Notes: a model not told the origin generated them from the letters alone. A DNA stretch of 64,000 nt from JAHRAW01 sp965226545 (GCA_965226545.1 OZ245364.1:1426001-1490000), one strand, 5' to 3'; shown: positions 23,785-33,358, counted from the first letter of the stretch. Numbers and translations: made by a program.

Positions 23785-25494
23785 ATGAAATTTAAACACT
23801 TATTGCGCGACCCCAACACCCATCACCCGGGTGTCGACGGGCTCAAAGACGCGCTTGCCGAAGGGCATTGCGACCGTCGCGAGTTTGTGCGCACTGCGGC
23901 ATTGTTGGGCGTTGCCGCCCCGGTCGCATACGGGATGGCGTCTTCGATTCTTGGCGAGAAAATCCTGCAACCGATGGTCCCCAAAGCGCAGGCACAAAGC
24001 GGCCGCGCTTTGCGTTTGGGCATGGTGGTGCAGGAAATGGCCGACCCGGCGACGTTTGACTGGGTGCAAAAATCGACTATCTCGCGCCACATCGTCGAAT
24101 ACATGACGCTGACCGGTCCGGACAATGTCACGCGCCCGTATCTTTCGCGCAAGTGGGAAGCGTCTGACGACCTGAAAACCTGGGTGTTCCATCTGGCCAA
24201 AGGTGTCAAGTGGTCAAACGGCGATGATTTCAACGCCGATGATGTGTTGTTCAACTTTACCCGTTGGCTTGACCCGGCGACCGGTTCATCCAATCTCGGA
24301 CTGTTCTCGTTTATGGTGCGCGACAGCGACAAAACCGACGCCAAAGGCAATCCGATTAAGGAAATGATTCCCAACGTCATCGAGAAAGTCGACGACCACA
24401 CCGTGCAGTTGAATCTGCCCAAAGCGGCGTTGTCGGTGCCGGAAAACCTCTACAACTACCCGGCCGCCATCGTGCATCGCGGGTTTGATGAGGGCGGCAG
24501 TGATTTGAGCAAAAATCCGATTGGCACCGGCCCGTACACCCTCGCCGAATTTCGCGTTGGTGAAATTGCGGTGTTGAAAAAACGCCCCGGCAAATACTGG
24601 TATGGCGACGCCACGCTCGACGAAATACGCGTGGTTGACCTTGGCGAAGATGCCGGCGCGTATTTGGGCGCAATCGCCTCCGGGCAAATCGACATGATGT
24701 ACACCTTGGGGCTGGATACTGTGGCAGCCGCCAAACAAGTTCCGGGCATTCGCATCGAAGAAATCGCCACGCACCAAACCGGCGTGATTCGAATGAAAAC
24801 CACCGAAAAGCCGTTCGACGACCCGCGCGTACGCCGCGCGATGCAATTGACCTGCGACCCCAAACGTCAATTGAAAATCGCTCACCAAGGCTACGGCATT
24901 ACGGCTGAGCATCATCATGTCGCCAAAACGCATCCGGAGTATTACAAACTCAAGGCGTTTAAGCAGAACATCAAAGAGGCGCGCCGTTTGCTCGCCGATG
25001 CCGGCTATGGCGACAACAATCCGTTGGTGGTCACCTGCGGTGTCGGCAACACCGAAGGCACTTGGGAACAAGATTCGCTTGCAGTGTTGAAGGAAGACGC
25101 CGCCAAAGCCGGCATCCAAGTCAACCTCAATGTGATGCCGTCCGCGAAGTATTGGGACACTTGGGACAAGGCGCCGTTTTCATTGACCGCGTGGACGCAT
25201 CGCCCGCTTGGCACGATGGTGCTGTCGCTGGCGTATCGCGCCGGCGTGCCGTGGAACGAAACCAGCATGAACAACCCGGAATTCGACAAAGCGTTGGATG
25301 CAGCCGAAGCCGAGTTGAACGTGCGCAAACGCCGCAAACTGATGCAGAAAGTCGAGCAAATCCTGCAGGATGAAGGCGTGCTGGTGCAGCCGTTCTTCCG
25401 CTCGGTGCTTACTGCGGTGTCGGACAAAGTCAGCAATGTTGAGATGCATCCGACTTTGTATTACCGCTTCCACAACGTTAGCGTCAAGAGTTAA
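23785..25494 (+). CDS. ABC transporter substrate-binding protein, peptide/nickel family (SBP_bac_5), Tat-type signal
   Basis: This is the extracytoplasmic peptide-binding subunit of an importer. From ATG 23785 (preceded by AGAGG) it has 569 residues. A twin-arginine-like signal, DRREFVRTAALLGVAAPVAYG, begins about 30 residues in, which is usual for this subfamily. The mature part shows family landmarks: RPYLSRKWEASDDLKTWVFHL, VKWSNGDDFNADDVLFNFTRW, NPIGTGPYTLAEF, DDPRVRRAMQL, and ARRLLADAGYG. Substrate is likely di- or oligopeptides, but opine-like or other ligands cannot be excluded. A strong terminator directly follows, before the permease genes; this would favour excess binding protein over membrane components. 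Confidence 0.92.
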   Translation: MKFKHLLRDPNTHHPGVDGLKDALAEGHCDRREFVRTAALLGVAAPVAYGMASSILGEKILQPMVPKAQAQSGRALRLGMVVQEMADPATFDWVQKSTISRHIVEYMTLTGPDNVTRPYLSRKWEASDDLKTWVFHLAKGVKWSNGDDFNADDVLFNFTRWLDPATGSSNLGLFSFMVRDSDKTDAKGNPIKEMIPNVIEKVDDHTVQLNLPKAALSVPENLYNYPAAIVHRGFDEGGSDLSKNPIGTGPYTLAEFRVGEIAVLKKRPGKYWYGDATLDEIRVVDLGEDAGAYLGAIASGQIDMMYTLGLDTVAAAKQVPGIRIEEIATHQTGVIRMKTTEKPFDDPRVRRAMQLTCDPKRQLKIAHQGYGITAEHHHVAKTHPEYYKLKAFKQNIKEARRLLADAGYGDNNPLVVTCGVGNTEGTWEQDSLAVLKEDAAKAGIQVNLNVMPSAKYWDTWDKAPFSLTAWTHRPLGTMVLSLAYRAGVPWNETSMNNPEFDKALDAAEAELNVRKRRKLMQKVEQILQDEGVLVQPFFRSVLTAVSDKVSNVEMHPTLYYRFHNVSVKS

Positions 25495-25501
25495 CCCGCA
25501 C

Positions 25502-25541
25502 CCGCCGACGGGAATCCTCTTCCCGTCGGCGGATGTTTTTT
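25502..25541 (+). terminator. Strong hairpin with T tract between binding-protein and permease genes
   Basis: A 13-bp perfect stem, CCGCCGACGGGAA (25502-25514) with TTCCCGTCGGCGG (25520-25532), closes a 5-base loop. ATGTTTTTTG follows. It begins 7 bases after the binding-protein stop and probably acts as a partial terminator inside the operon. Confidence 0.9.
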
Positions 25542-25698
25542 GTGTTGGCTTGCCTTTTCTTGCACCTTTACTTGCGCGGTCATCAAGTGTCACAGTGTCG
25601 CAATCAACACTTCGACAATGCGCGCCAATGCAAATAATTCAAACGCAAACGACGCAACCATCCGCAACATTACCCGCTGATTACCCCGCACTTATCCG

Positions 25699-26634
25699 GT
25701 GATTCTCTTCCTACTTAAACGATTCGGTTTCATGGTGTTCACCATGGTCATCGTGTCGTTGATTCTATTTCTGCTGCTGAACACCGAGTTCGCCGGCGAC
25801 CCGGCGACGCGCGTGCTTGGGCAGTTTGCCTCCGACCATCAAAAAGAACTGTGGCGCGCCGAGCACGGCTACGACAAGCCGTTGGTGGTGCGCTATGTAA
25901 AATGGCTGTTTGCTTTTGTCACCGGCGATTTGGGGCAGTCGATTCGTTTTAAGGTGCCGGTGTCGGAAATTTTATTGCCGCGTTTGTGGAACACCGCCAT
26001 CCTCGGCTTTTGGGCGTTCGCCATCATCATCCCGGTGTCGCTGATTTTTGGTGTGCTGTCCGGCATGCGCGAAGGTTCAAAGTTGGATAGGTCGCTGTCG
26101 GTGGTCGGCATCATCACCACCTCAGTGCCCGAATTTGCCAGCGCGGTGTTGTTTGCGGCGATATTTGTGTTTGGCTTGCAGTGGCTGCCCGGCACCTCCA
26201 GCATGGCAGACGGATTCGATTGGCGGCAGTTGGTTTTGCCGGTGATGGTGTTGGTGGTGTATGACTTCGGCTATGTCGCGCGAATGACGCGCGCCTCGAT
26301 GGCTGAAGTAATGACCTCGCAATACATCCGCACCGCCGTGCTTAAAGGGTTGCCGTATCAAAAAGTCATCGTCGGTCACGCCTTGCGCAACGCCTTAATC
26401 GCGCCGTTTACGGTGATTATGTTGCAGATAAATTGGCTGTTGTCCGGCGTGATTGTGGTTGAGTTTTATTTTGCCTATAAAGGCTTCGGCGCGCTGTTGT
26501 TGGAGGCGTCGCTTAATAACGACATCGCCTTGCTCGAAGCCTGCGCGATGATTGCCGTCGCCGTCGCCGTCACAACGCAAACGTTGGCTGATGTCGGCTA
26601 CACCTTCCTAAACCCGCGCATTAGATTCAGTTAA
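25699..26634 (+). CDS. Peptide ABC transporter permease (DppB-like)
   Basis: First inner-membrane permease of the importer. The start is GTG 25699 and there are 311 residues with about six membrane segments. Family features are the N-terminal segment FLLKRFGFMVFTMVIVSLILFLLL, GDLGQSIRFKVPVSEIL, and the EAA-type coupling loop region ARMTRASMAEVMTSQYIRTA followed by LPYQKVIVGHALRNALIAP. The second permease gene lies about 100 bases downstream. The first periplasmic loop is that expected of DppB/OppB proteins. Confidence 0.93.
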   Translation: MILFLLKRFGFMVFTMVIVSLILFLLLNTEFAGDPATRVLGQFASDHQKELWRAEHGYDKPLVVRYVKWLFAFVTGDLGQSIRFKVPVSEILLPRLWNTAILGFWAFAIIIPVSLIFGVLSGMREGSKLDRSLSVVGIITTSVPEFASAVLFAAIFVFGLQWLPGTSSMADGFDWRQLVLPVMVLVVYDFGYVARMTRASMAEVMTSQYIRTAVLKGLPYQKVIVGHALRNALIAPFTVIMLQINWLLSGVIVVEFYFAYKGFGALLLEASLNNDIALLEACAMIAVAVAVTTQTLADVGYTFLNPRIRFS

Positions 26635-26740
26635 TCCGTCAACCGCGCGCCCGTGCGTCGGTGCACTTACACCACATTCACGACACTCACGCACAACGCC
26701 ACCCACGACGCTCACTCAAGACGCCAACCATCCCACCACA

Positions 26741-27631
26741 ATGCAAGACACCGCCCAAGCCGATTCATTGCCGATAGCGTTTTTCAAATCGCTCGGGCGC
26801 GCCGCGCGCGCGTTTGGCTTGTTGCGCGAAAGTTGGGTCGGCATGATTGGCGTTGCGATTATTTTGTTTTGGGTGGCGATTGCATTAACGGCGCCGTGGA
26901 TTGCGCCGTATGCGCCGAATGAATCGATTGCGCCGTTCATCAAACCGGGCGGTTCGGTCGGCGGCAACACATTCCATCTCGGCACCGACCATCTCGGGCG
27001 CGACATTCTTTCGCGGCTGATGTGGGGCACGCGCACCGTGCTGTTCTATGCGCCGCTGGCAACCATGAGCGCGTATTTGGTCGGCATCCTCATGGGGTTG
27101 GCGGCCGGCTATCGCGGCGGTTGGGTCGACGATGTATTGTCGCGGCTGTCCGACATCATCCTGTCGTTTCCGGTGTTGGTGCTGTACATCATCATCATCG
27201 CCGTGATTGGCGCTTCCGGCGTCAACATCATCATCGCCATCACCTTCGCCTCGGCGCCCGGCATTATGCGTATCGTGCGCGGCTTGGTGTTGGATTTGCG
27301 CACCCGCGATTACATCTTTGCCGCGCAAACTCGCGGCGAGAGTCCGTGGTTCATTATGTTGGTCGAGTTATTGCCGAATGCGCGCGGCCCGTTGATTGTC
27401 GATGCCTGCCTGCGGCTCGGCTATGTCATCATCACCATCGGCGTGCTCGGCTTTTTGGGGCTTGGCTTGCCGCCGCCCGACCCCGATTGGGGTGGCATGA
27501 TTAATGAATCGCGCCAGATGGCGCTCGCCTTTCCGCACATGACGCTGTTTCCGTGCATCGCAATTTCGTCGCTGATTCTCGGCTTCAATCTGCTCGCCGA
27601 CGGCTTGCGCGAAATCGCGTTGCGCGATTAA
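26741..27631 (+). CDS. Peptide ABC transporter permease (DppC-like)
   Basis: Second permease of the importer, 296 residues, ATG 26741. An N-terminal cytoplasmic stretch leads to ESWVGMIGVAIILFWVAIAL. HLGTDHLGRDILSRLMWGTR is the hallmark of DppC/OppC. The coupling loop is MRIVRGLVLDLRTRDYIFAAQ, and LGLGLPPPDPDWGGMINESR closes the family pattern. The ATPase gene starts 24 bases after the stop. About six membrane segments are visible. Confidence 0.94.
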   Translation: MQDTAQADSLPIAFFKSLGRAARAFGLLRESWVGMIGVAIILFWVAIALTAPWIAPYAPNESIAPFIKPGGSVGGNTFHLGTDHLGRDILSRLMWGTRTVLFYAPLATMSAYLVGILMGLAAGYRGGWVDDVLSRLSDIILSFPVLVLYIIIIAVIGASGVNIIIAITFASAPGIMRIVRGLVLDLRTRDYIFAAQTRGESPWFIMLVELLPNARGPLIVDACLRLGYVIITIGVLGFLGLGLPPPDPDWGGMINESRQMALAFPHMTLFPCIAISSLILGFNLLADGLREIALRD

Positions 27632-27655
27632 CTTAGTCCAACCGGCACAATCCAA

Positions 27656-29788
27656 ATGTCCGCCACCTCCACAATGTCCGCCGCCACTTCCACAGTGTCG
27701 GCCACGCCGGGCGCATCGACGCCGGTGTTGGAATGCAAAGATTTATGCATTTCCTATTACACCCGCGCCGGTGAAATTCCGGCGGTGGTCGATTTTAATT
27801 TATCCATCGCCCCGGGCGAAGCGGTCGGCATCGTCGGCGAATCCGGTTGCGGCAAATCCACCGTCGCCCTGGCGATTATGCAATACATGGGCAAAAACGG
27901 CGGCATCAAAAGCGGCGAGATTAAATTTCAAGGGCGCGACCTGACCGAGATGAGCGAAGAAGAGTTGCGCGATTTGCGCGGTTCACGCATCTCGATGGTC
28001 TATCAAGAGCCGATGGCGTCGCTCAATCCGTCGATGCGCGTCGGCAAACAATTGATGGAGGTGCCGCTGTATCACGACAAAGTAAGCATCGGCGAGGCGC
28101 GCGCGCGTTCGCTCAAGATGCTCGAAAGCATGCGCCTGCCGGATCCGGAACGCATCTTCGACAGTTATCCGCATCAAATCTCCGGCGGGCAACAACAACG
28201 AGTCGTGATAGCGATGGCGTTGTTGTCCAACCCCGAATTGCTGTTGTTGGATGAACCGACCACGGCTTTGGATGTCACCGTCGAGGCCGGCATCATCGAA
28301 TTAATCCGCGACATCTCGTCCGAGTTCGGCACCTCGATGATTTACATCTCGCATAATCTCGGGCTGATTTTGGAAACCTGCAACCGCATTGCGGTGATGT
28401 ATTCGGGCGAAGTGGTCGAAGAGGGCGCGGTCAAAACCGTGTTCGACCGCATGCGTCATCCGTATACGCGCGGTTTGTTTGCGTCGATTCCGTTGCCCGG
28501 CGCGGATAAACACGCCCGCCCGTTGACGCCGATACCCGGTCAATTGCCGTTGCCGCATGAACGCCCGGACGGCTGCAATTTCGCGCCGCGATGCGCGCAC
28601 GCCCAACCCGGCGTATGCGACGGCGGCTTTTTGCAGATGGAATCGGTCGCCGATGAAACCGGGCATGAAGTGCGATGCCGACGGTTTAACGAAATCGATT
28701 GGACGCCGCCGGCGAAAACCGAGGCGCGCGAATCCGCCGCGCCGGGGCGGGTGGTGTTGCGCGTCAAAAACATGCGGAAATATTACGAATTGCGCGACGA
28801 TTCGATTCTCGCGATGATTCACGGCAAGCGCATCCGCCATGTCAAAGCCAATGAAAACATCGATTTCGAAGCGCGCGAAGCCGAAACCGTCGCCATCGTC
28901 GGCGAATCCGGTTGCGGCAAATCGACCTTCGCCAAGGTGTTGATGGGTCTCGAAGAGGCGACCGCCGGCGAGGTGTGGTTGAAAGGCGAAGATTTAAGCC
29001 GCGCGCCGGTCGAACAACGCCGCCCGCAAACCGTCGGCTTGCTGCAGATGGTGTTCCAAAATCCGTTCGATACGCTCAACCCAAGCCACACGATTGGCGG
29101 GCAAATCGCGCGGGTGATTCGCAAATTCGGCATCGAAACCGACAAACATAAAGTCCGCCAACGGGTGTTGGAATTGCTCGATTTGGTTAAACTGCCGCGC
29201 GATTTTGCCCTGCGCAAACCGCGCCAATTGTCCGGCGGGCAAAAACAACGCATCGGCATCGCCCGCGCATTCGCCGGCAATCCGGCTGTGGTGGTCGCCG
29301 ATGAACCGGTGTCCGCGCTCGATGTGTCGGTGCAGGCGGCGGTGACCGGGTTGTTGACCGACATCCAAAACCGCCTGCGAACCACGATGCTGTTTATCAG
29401 CCACGATTTGTCGGTGGTGCGCTATTTGTCGGATCGCGTCATCGTGATGTATCTCGGCACGATTATGGAACAAGGCAGCACCGACCAAGTGTTCGCCCCG
29501 CCGTATCATCCGTACACCGAAGCGTTGCTGTCGGCGGTGCCGATTGCCGACACTTCGGTGCGCAAAAAACACATTGTGCTGTCCGGCGAATTGCCGTCCG
29601 CAGTCAATCCGCCGCCCGGCTGCCCGTTCCAAACCCGTTGCCCGCGCAAAATCGGCGCGATTTGCGAAACCGAAGCCCCGCCGGTCAAAAAACTCGGCAA
29701 CGGGCATTTGGTCACCTGCCATTTGGATGAGGATGTTTTCAACAAGATGGAAGCGGTCATTACGATGGACACCGACGGCGCGAATTAA
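27656..29788 (+). CDS. Fused dipeptide ABC transporter ATPase (DppD-DppF in one chain)
   Basis: This 710-residue protein joins two complete ABC ATPase domains that are separate in E. coli (DppD and DppF). The first has Walker A GESGCGKST (~60), signature ISGGQQQR, Walker B LLLLDEPTTALD, switch ISHN, and the oligopeptide-transporter C-terminal Cys-rich box (CNFAPRCAHAQPGVC). The second has Walker A GESGCGKST (~415), LSGGQKQR, VVADEPVSALD, ISHD, and its own box (CPFQTRCPRKIGAIC). All catalytic residues are intact in both halves. It powers the two permeases just upstream. Fusions of this kind are known in this family. The 269-base spacer downstream has repeated GTCACATTG/CATTGTC words and no visible gene. 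Confidence 0.95.
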   Translation: MSATSTMSAATSTVSATPGASTPVLECKDLCISYYTRAGEIPAVVDFNLSIAPGEAVGIVGESGCGKSTVALAIMQYMGKNGGIKSGEIKFQGRDLTEMSEEELRDLRGSRISMVYQEPMASLNPSMRVGKQLMEVPLYHDKVSIGEARARSLKMLESMRLPDPERIFDSYPHQISGGQQQRVVIAMALLSNPELLLLDEPTTALDVTVEAGIIELIRDISSEFGTSMIYISHNLGLILETCNRIAVMYSGEVVEEGAVKTVFDRMRHPYTRGLFASIPLPGADKHARPLTPIPGQLPLPHERPDGCNFAPRCAHAQPGVCDGGFLQMESVADETGHEVRCRRFNEIDWTPPAKTEARESAAPGRVVLRVKNMRKYYELRDDSILAMIHGKRIRHVKANENIDFEAREAETVAIVGESGCGKSTFAKVLMGLEEATAGEVWLKGEDLSRAPVEQRRPQTVGLLQMVFQNPFDTLNPSHTIGGQIARVIRKFGIETDKHKVRQRVLELLDLVKLPRDFALRKPRQLSGGQKQRIGIARAFAGNPAVVVADEPVSALDVSVQAAVTGLLTDIQNRLRTTMLFISHDLSVVRYLSDRVIVMYLGTIMEQGSTDQVFAPPYHPYTEALLSAVPIADTSVRKKHIVLSGELPSAVNPPPGCPFQTRCPRKIGAICETEAPPVKKLGNGHLVTCHLDEDVFNKMEAVITMDTDGAN

Positions 29789-30057
29789 TTGGCGCGCGCA
29801 AACGACAGTGTTGCATTGTCACATTGTCACATCGTTACCGCGCAGTTGCACCGTGTTACATCGACTTCGCATACCATTGTCGAGTCGACCGTTATAGTGT
29901 CACCGCATATTGTCACTGCGTATTGTCACCGCGACATTCTTGCCGCCACAAACTCATCGTCTTGCACCGTCACATCATCACCACATCCCGCCAACCTCAC
30001 CGCGTCACTTATCATCAACGACGCGGTTGCCGGATTGAATTGGAGTCGATACGTTAA

Positions 30058-31659
30058 ATGCCGACCAATCATTCGCCCCAGTTGCGCGCCGCACAAATGA
30101 CGGCGACGACGTCAACCGACGCGGCGCATGATTCGCGCATTTTGATTTTGGATTTTGGCGCGCAATATGCGCAACTCATCGCCCGCGCCTTGCGCGAATT
30201 GGGCGTGTATTGCGAAATTTATTCGCACAATGCCGATTGGCAATCGATTCATGATTTCGCCGCGCACGGCGTGGTGTTGTCCGGCGGTCCCGGCTCGGCC
30301 TATGAACAACAGCCGCCGCTTGCGCCGATGCAACTTTTTGAACTCGGCGTGCCGTTGCTCGGCATCTGCTACGGCATGCAAACCATGGTCGCGCAACTCG
30401 GCGGCGCGGTCGAACACGCCGCGCATCACGAATACGGCGGCGCGCAAGTCGAGGTGTGCGCAGCCGGCGATTTGCTCGGCGCGCGCGGCGCGGCGTTGCA
30501 GGTGTGGATGAGTCACGGCGACCGCGTAACCGAATTGCCGCCCGGCTTCGAAGTCATCGCCGCCAGCGACAATTCACCGTGCGCGGCGATTGCCGACCGT
30601 GCGCGGCGATTTTACGGCGTGCAGTTTCACCCGGAAGTGTCGCACACGCCGCGCGGGCGCGAAATCCTCGCGCACTTTGCGCATGACATCTGCGGCTGCG
30701 CGCCGACTTGGACGCCGGGCAACATCGTCTCCTCGACCATCGCGCGATTGCGCCGCCAAGTCGGAGCCCAAGCGGTGGTGTTGGGATTGTCGGGCGGGGT
30801 GGATTCGGCGGTCACGGCGGCGTTGTTGCATCGCGCCATCGGCGCGCAATTGACCTGCATTTTTGTCGATACCGGTTTATTGCGCGCCAACGAAGGCGAT
30901 TTGGTGATGCGCATCATCGATGAACAACTCGGCGTGCGCGTTGTGCGCGTCGATGCCGGCGCGCGCTTTTTTAAAAAATTAAAGGGCGTTATCGACCCCG
31001 AAAAAAAGCGCAAAATCATCGGCAATTTATTCGTCAAAATTTTCGAACAACACGCGCGCGCAGTAAACGCCGATTGGTTGGCGCAAGGCACGATTTACCC
31101 CGATGTCATCGAATCAGCCGGCGCACAAGGCGCGGCGCGGGTGATTAAATCGCATCACAATGTTGGCGGCTTGCCGGCGCGGATGAAATTAAAATTGCTC
31201 GAACCGTTGCGCGAATTGTTTAAGGATGAAGTGCGCGCCATCGGCGCACAATTGCAATTGCCGCCGTCGATGTTAAATCGCCATCCGTTTCCCGGCCCCG
31301 GTTTGGGCGTGCGCATTGTCGGCGAAGTGACCGCGCCGCGCGCCGATTTGTTGCGTCAAGTCGATGCAATTTTTTTGGACGAACTGGCCGCGCATGATTG
31401 GCTCGACAACACCGCCCAAGCGTTTGCGGTGTTGTTGCCGGTGCGCTCGGTCGGCGTGGTCGGCGACAATCGCGCGTATGGCGCGGTGGTTGCATTGCGC
31501 GCCGTGCAAACCCGCGATTTTATGACCGCCGATTGGGCGCCGCTTCCGCATGAATTGCTGGCAAAAATTTCGACGCGGATTATTAACGAAGTGCGCGGCG
31601 TTGGTCGGGTGACCTACGACATCTCGGCAAAGCCGCCGGCGACGATTGAGTGGGAATGA
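30058..31659 (+). CDS. guaA: GMP synthase (glutamine-hydrolysing)
   Basis: Converts XMP to GMP with ATP and glutamine-derived ammonia. There are 533 residues (E. coli 525). The class-I glutamine amidotransferase domain has RILILDFGAQYAQLIAR, LSGGPGSAYE, the nucleophile in LLGICYGMQTM, and FHPEVSHTPRG. The PP-loop ATPase follows with LGLSGGVDSAVTAALL, and the C-terminal dimerisation domain ends MTADWAPLPHELL ... TYDISAKPPATIEWE. ATG 30058 was kept; ATG 30097 would give 520 residues and is equally possible, because the first ~25 residues are not conserved. guaB is far away on the opposite strand. Confidence 0.97.
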   Translation: MPTNHSPQLRAAQMTATTSTDAAHDSRILILDFGAQYAQLIARALRELGVYCEIYSHNADWQSIHDFAAHGVVLSGGPGSAYEQQPPLAPMQLFELGVPLLGICYGMQTMVAQLGGAVEHAAHHEYGGAQVEVCAAGDLLGARGAALQVWMSHGDRVTELPPGFEVIAASDNSPCAAIADRARRFYGVQFHPEVSHTPRGREILAHFAHDICGCAPTWTPGNIVSSTIARLRRQVGAQAVVLGLSGGVDSAVTAALLHRAIGAQLTCIFVDTGLLRANEGDLVMRIIDEQLGVRVVRVDAGARFFKKLKGVIDPEKKRKIIGNLFVKIFEQHARAVNADWLAQGTIYPDVIESAGAQGAARVIKSHHNVGGLPARMKLKLLEPLRELFKDEVRAIGAQLQLPPSMLNRHPFPGPGLGVRIVGEVTAPRADLLRQVDAIFLDELAAHDWLDNTAQAFAVLLPVRSVGVVGDNRAYGAVVALRAVQTRDFMTADWAPLPHELLAKISTRIINEVRGVGRVTYDISAKPPATIEWE

Positions 31660-31771
31660 TTGCGGTGTGCGTGTTATGCATGCGCCCTGTAAAAAACAAA
31701 CGTGACAATGAACCGTGTGTTGGCGTTGCACCGTCAAACCACCGTCAACACCGTCAACATCGCGCCAAGTG

Positions 31772-32254
31772 ATGCCCGACAAAATTATGTCCAACGTTAG
31801 CGACCACACGTTTATGCAAGTTGCGTTGCAATTGGCGGCGGTTGCCGCGCAACATGATGAAGTGCCGGTTGGGGCGGTGGTGGTGTTGGACGGGGAAATC
31901 ATCGGGCGCGGGTATAACCATCCGATTGGCGCAACCGACCCGGCTGCGCACGCCGAGATTTTGGCGTTGCGCGACGCCGCGCAACATTGCGGCAATTATC
32001 GTTTGCCCGGCGCGAATTTATATGTGACGTTGGAGCCGTGCATGATGTGCGCCGGTGCGTTGTTGCATGCGCGCATTGCGCGGTTGATTTTTGGCGCGGC
32101 GGATGAAAAAACCGGCGCGGCCGGCGGCGCGTTTAATCTTCTCGAATCGCCGTTGTTGCCGCATCGATGCAACATTGTCGGCGGCGTGTGCGCCGAACAA
32201 TGCGCGGCGTTGCTGCATGATTTTTTTGCCGCGCGCCGCACGGGCGGTGAATAA
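31772..32254 (+). CDS. tadA: tRNA(adenine-34) deaminase
   Basis: Converts A34 to inosine at the wobble position of tRNA-Arg(ACG), an essential step in most bacteria. The core is clear: EVPVGAVVVLDGEIIGRGYN, the zinc/catalytic site AAHAEILALRDA with the proton-shuttling Glu, LYVTLEPCMMCAGALLHARI with the two zinc Cys, and FGAADEKTGAAGG. The protein has 160 residues from ATG 31772. ATG 31787 is a possible start, and the ORF also extends upstream in non-conserved sequence. A nine-base-pair hairpin lies between this gene and the convergent rhodanese gene. Confidence 0.93.
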   Translation: MPDKIMSNVSDHTFMQVALQLAAVAAQHDEVPVGAVVVLDGEIIGRGYNHPIGATDPAAHAEILALRDAAQHCGNYRLPGANLYVTLEPCMMCAGALLHARIARLIFGAADEKTGAAGGAFNLLESPLLPHRCNIVGGVCAEQCAALLHDFFAARRTGGE

Positions 32255-32346
32255 AAAACGAATGCGTCGTTTAAGTTTAATGTGACTCAATCGTATATGC
32301 ACCATTCAATTACATGCACTATTCAATCGTACATGCGCCACTTAAT

Positions 32347-32370
32347 TACATGCACTCAATCGTGCATGTA
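32347..32370. repeat. Perfect 9-bp hairpin between convergent tadA and rhodanese genes
   Basis: TACATGCAC (32347-32355) and GTGCATGTA (32362-32370) are exact complements around the loop TCAATC. It ends right at the rhodanese stop codon. ACATGCAC words recur loosely in the preceding 60 bases. There is no T tract, so a role as terminator is uncertain. Confidence 0.6.
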
Positions 32371-33189
32371 CTACTCAATCGGCAGCGACGGCTCGTTGCC
32401 CCATTGCGACCACGAGCCGGCATAGCCGCGCAGGTTGGCAAAGCCGAGCGAGCGCAACATCACAAACGCATGCGACGAACGATGATGCGTTTGGCAATAA
32501 GTGATGACCGCCGAGTCGCGCATGATGCCGCGCGCATCGAGCATCGCGGTTAATTCATCAGCCGGTTTAAAGCGCAAGTGACGCGCGCGGTCAATCGTGT
32601 CGAGCCAATCCAAATGGCGCGCGCCGGGGATGTGTCCGGCGCGCAATGACGCCGATTTTTGTCCGTGATATTCCGCCGCCGAACGCGCATCCAACAGGAT
32701 AATCGAATCATCATCGATCGCCGCCAACACTTGGTCGCGTTCGGCGAGAACGGATGGATTCCAATCGACGACAAAATCGCCGCGCGCAACACGGTTGACG
32801 GCGGTTTGCATTGCATGCCCTTCGTTTTGCCAGGCGATGGCGCCGCCGTTTAACAGTGAATGCCGATGTTGCCCGAGTGCTTCGAGAGTCCAGAGTAAAC
32901 GACACGCGCGACTGTTGGCTTGGTCGTCATAGGCAACGACGTGTTGTTGCCCAAGCCCGAGCGATTGCAGCGTCTCTTGCAGTTGCGGCAGCGGCGGCAA
33001 CAAACCGGGCGCCGGCGGTTGCCCGCAATTCAACGCCGCATAATTGAGATGCACTGCGCCGGGAATGTGACCTTGCGCATAACTTTCGGGCGACGACAAA
33101 TCGACAATCAACCATGCATCGCGCGCCGCATCGTCGGCGAGATGCGCAGCCAACTGCGCGGGTTCGATTAAATAGGGCGGGCTGGACAT
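32371..33189 (-). CDS. Two-domain rhodanese-type sulfurtransferase
   Basis: Rhodaneses move sulfane sulfur from thiosulfate or mercaptopyruvate to an acceptor. The 272 residues contain an inactive N-terminal rhodanese domain (~8-125; IVDLSSPESYAQGHIPGAVHLNY) and an active C-terminal one (~145-265; LLDARSAAEYHGQ, RAGHIPGARHLDW). The active-site loop reads VITYCQTHHRSSHAF, with the catalytic Cys followed by a six-residue loop ending in Arg, which favours thiosulfate sulfurtransferase over mercaptopyruvate types (CGSGVT). A TATAAT lies only 6 bases before the ATG, and no Shine-Dalgarno is seen. Confidence 0.9.
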   Translation of the reverse strand: MSSPPYLIEPAQLAAHLADDAARDAWLIVDLSSPESYAQGHIPGAVHLNYAALNCGQPPAPGLLPPLPQLQETLQSLGLGQQHVVAYDDQANSRACRLLWTLEALGQHRHSLLNGGAIAWQNEGHAMQTAVNRVARGDFVVDWNPSVLAERDQVLAAIDDDSIILLDARSAAEYHGQKSASLRAGHIPGARHLDWLDTIDRARHLRFKPADELTAMLDARGIMRDSAVITYCQTHHRSSHAFVMLRSLGFANLRGYAGSWSQWGNEPSLPIE

Positions 33190-33195
33190 CGTGCT

Positions 33196-33201
33196 ATTAT
33201 A
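33196..33201 (-). promoter_or_regulatory. Putative -10 box (TATAAT) giving a leaderless rhodanese mRNA
   Basis: Read on the minus strand, GGCTATAATAGCACGATG places a consensus TATAAT six bases before the ATG. A start of transcription at the usual distance would coincide with the start codon. Confidence 0.5.
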
Positions 33202-33211
33202 GCCGTGCGCG

Positions 33212-33358
33212 CAACATTAACAAACAATGTCGATAAACAAAATTAACAAACAACATTAGTCAATAACATCAGTCAACAACATCAATAAATAATCTCAACA
33301 AGTAACCTCAACAAATAATATTAACAAACAACATTAACAAACAACATTAAAAACCAAC
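33212..33358. repeat. AACAAACAACATT-type degenerate repeat before pyrF
   Basis: The spacer between the divergent rhodanese and pyrF genes is almost wholly made of AACAAACAACATTA-like words, some exact (33322-33348). No other signal was found. Confidence 0.7.

Noticed and set aside
29789..30100. 103-codon ORF between the ABC ATPase and guaA
   Set aside because: Its Ser/Val/Thr/His-rich sequence comes from GTCACATTG-type repeats and it overlaps the guaA start in another frame.
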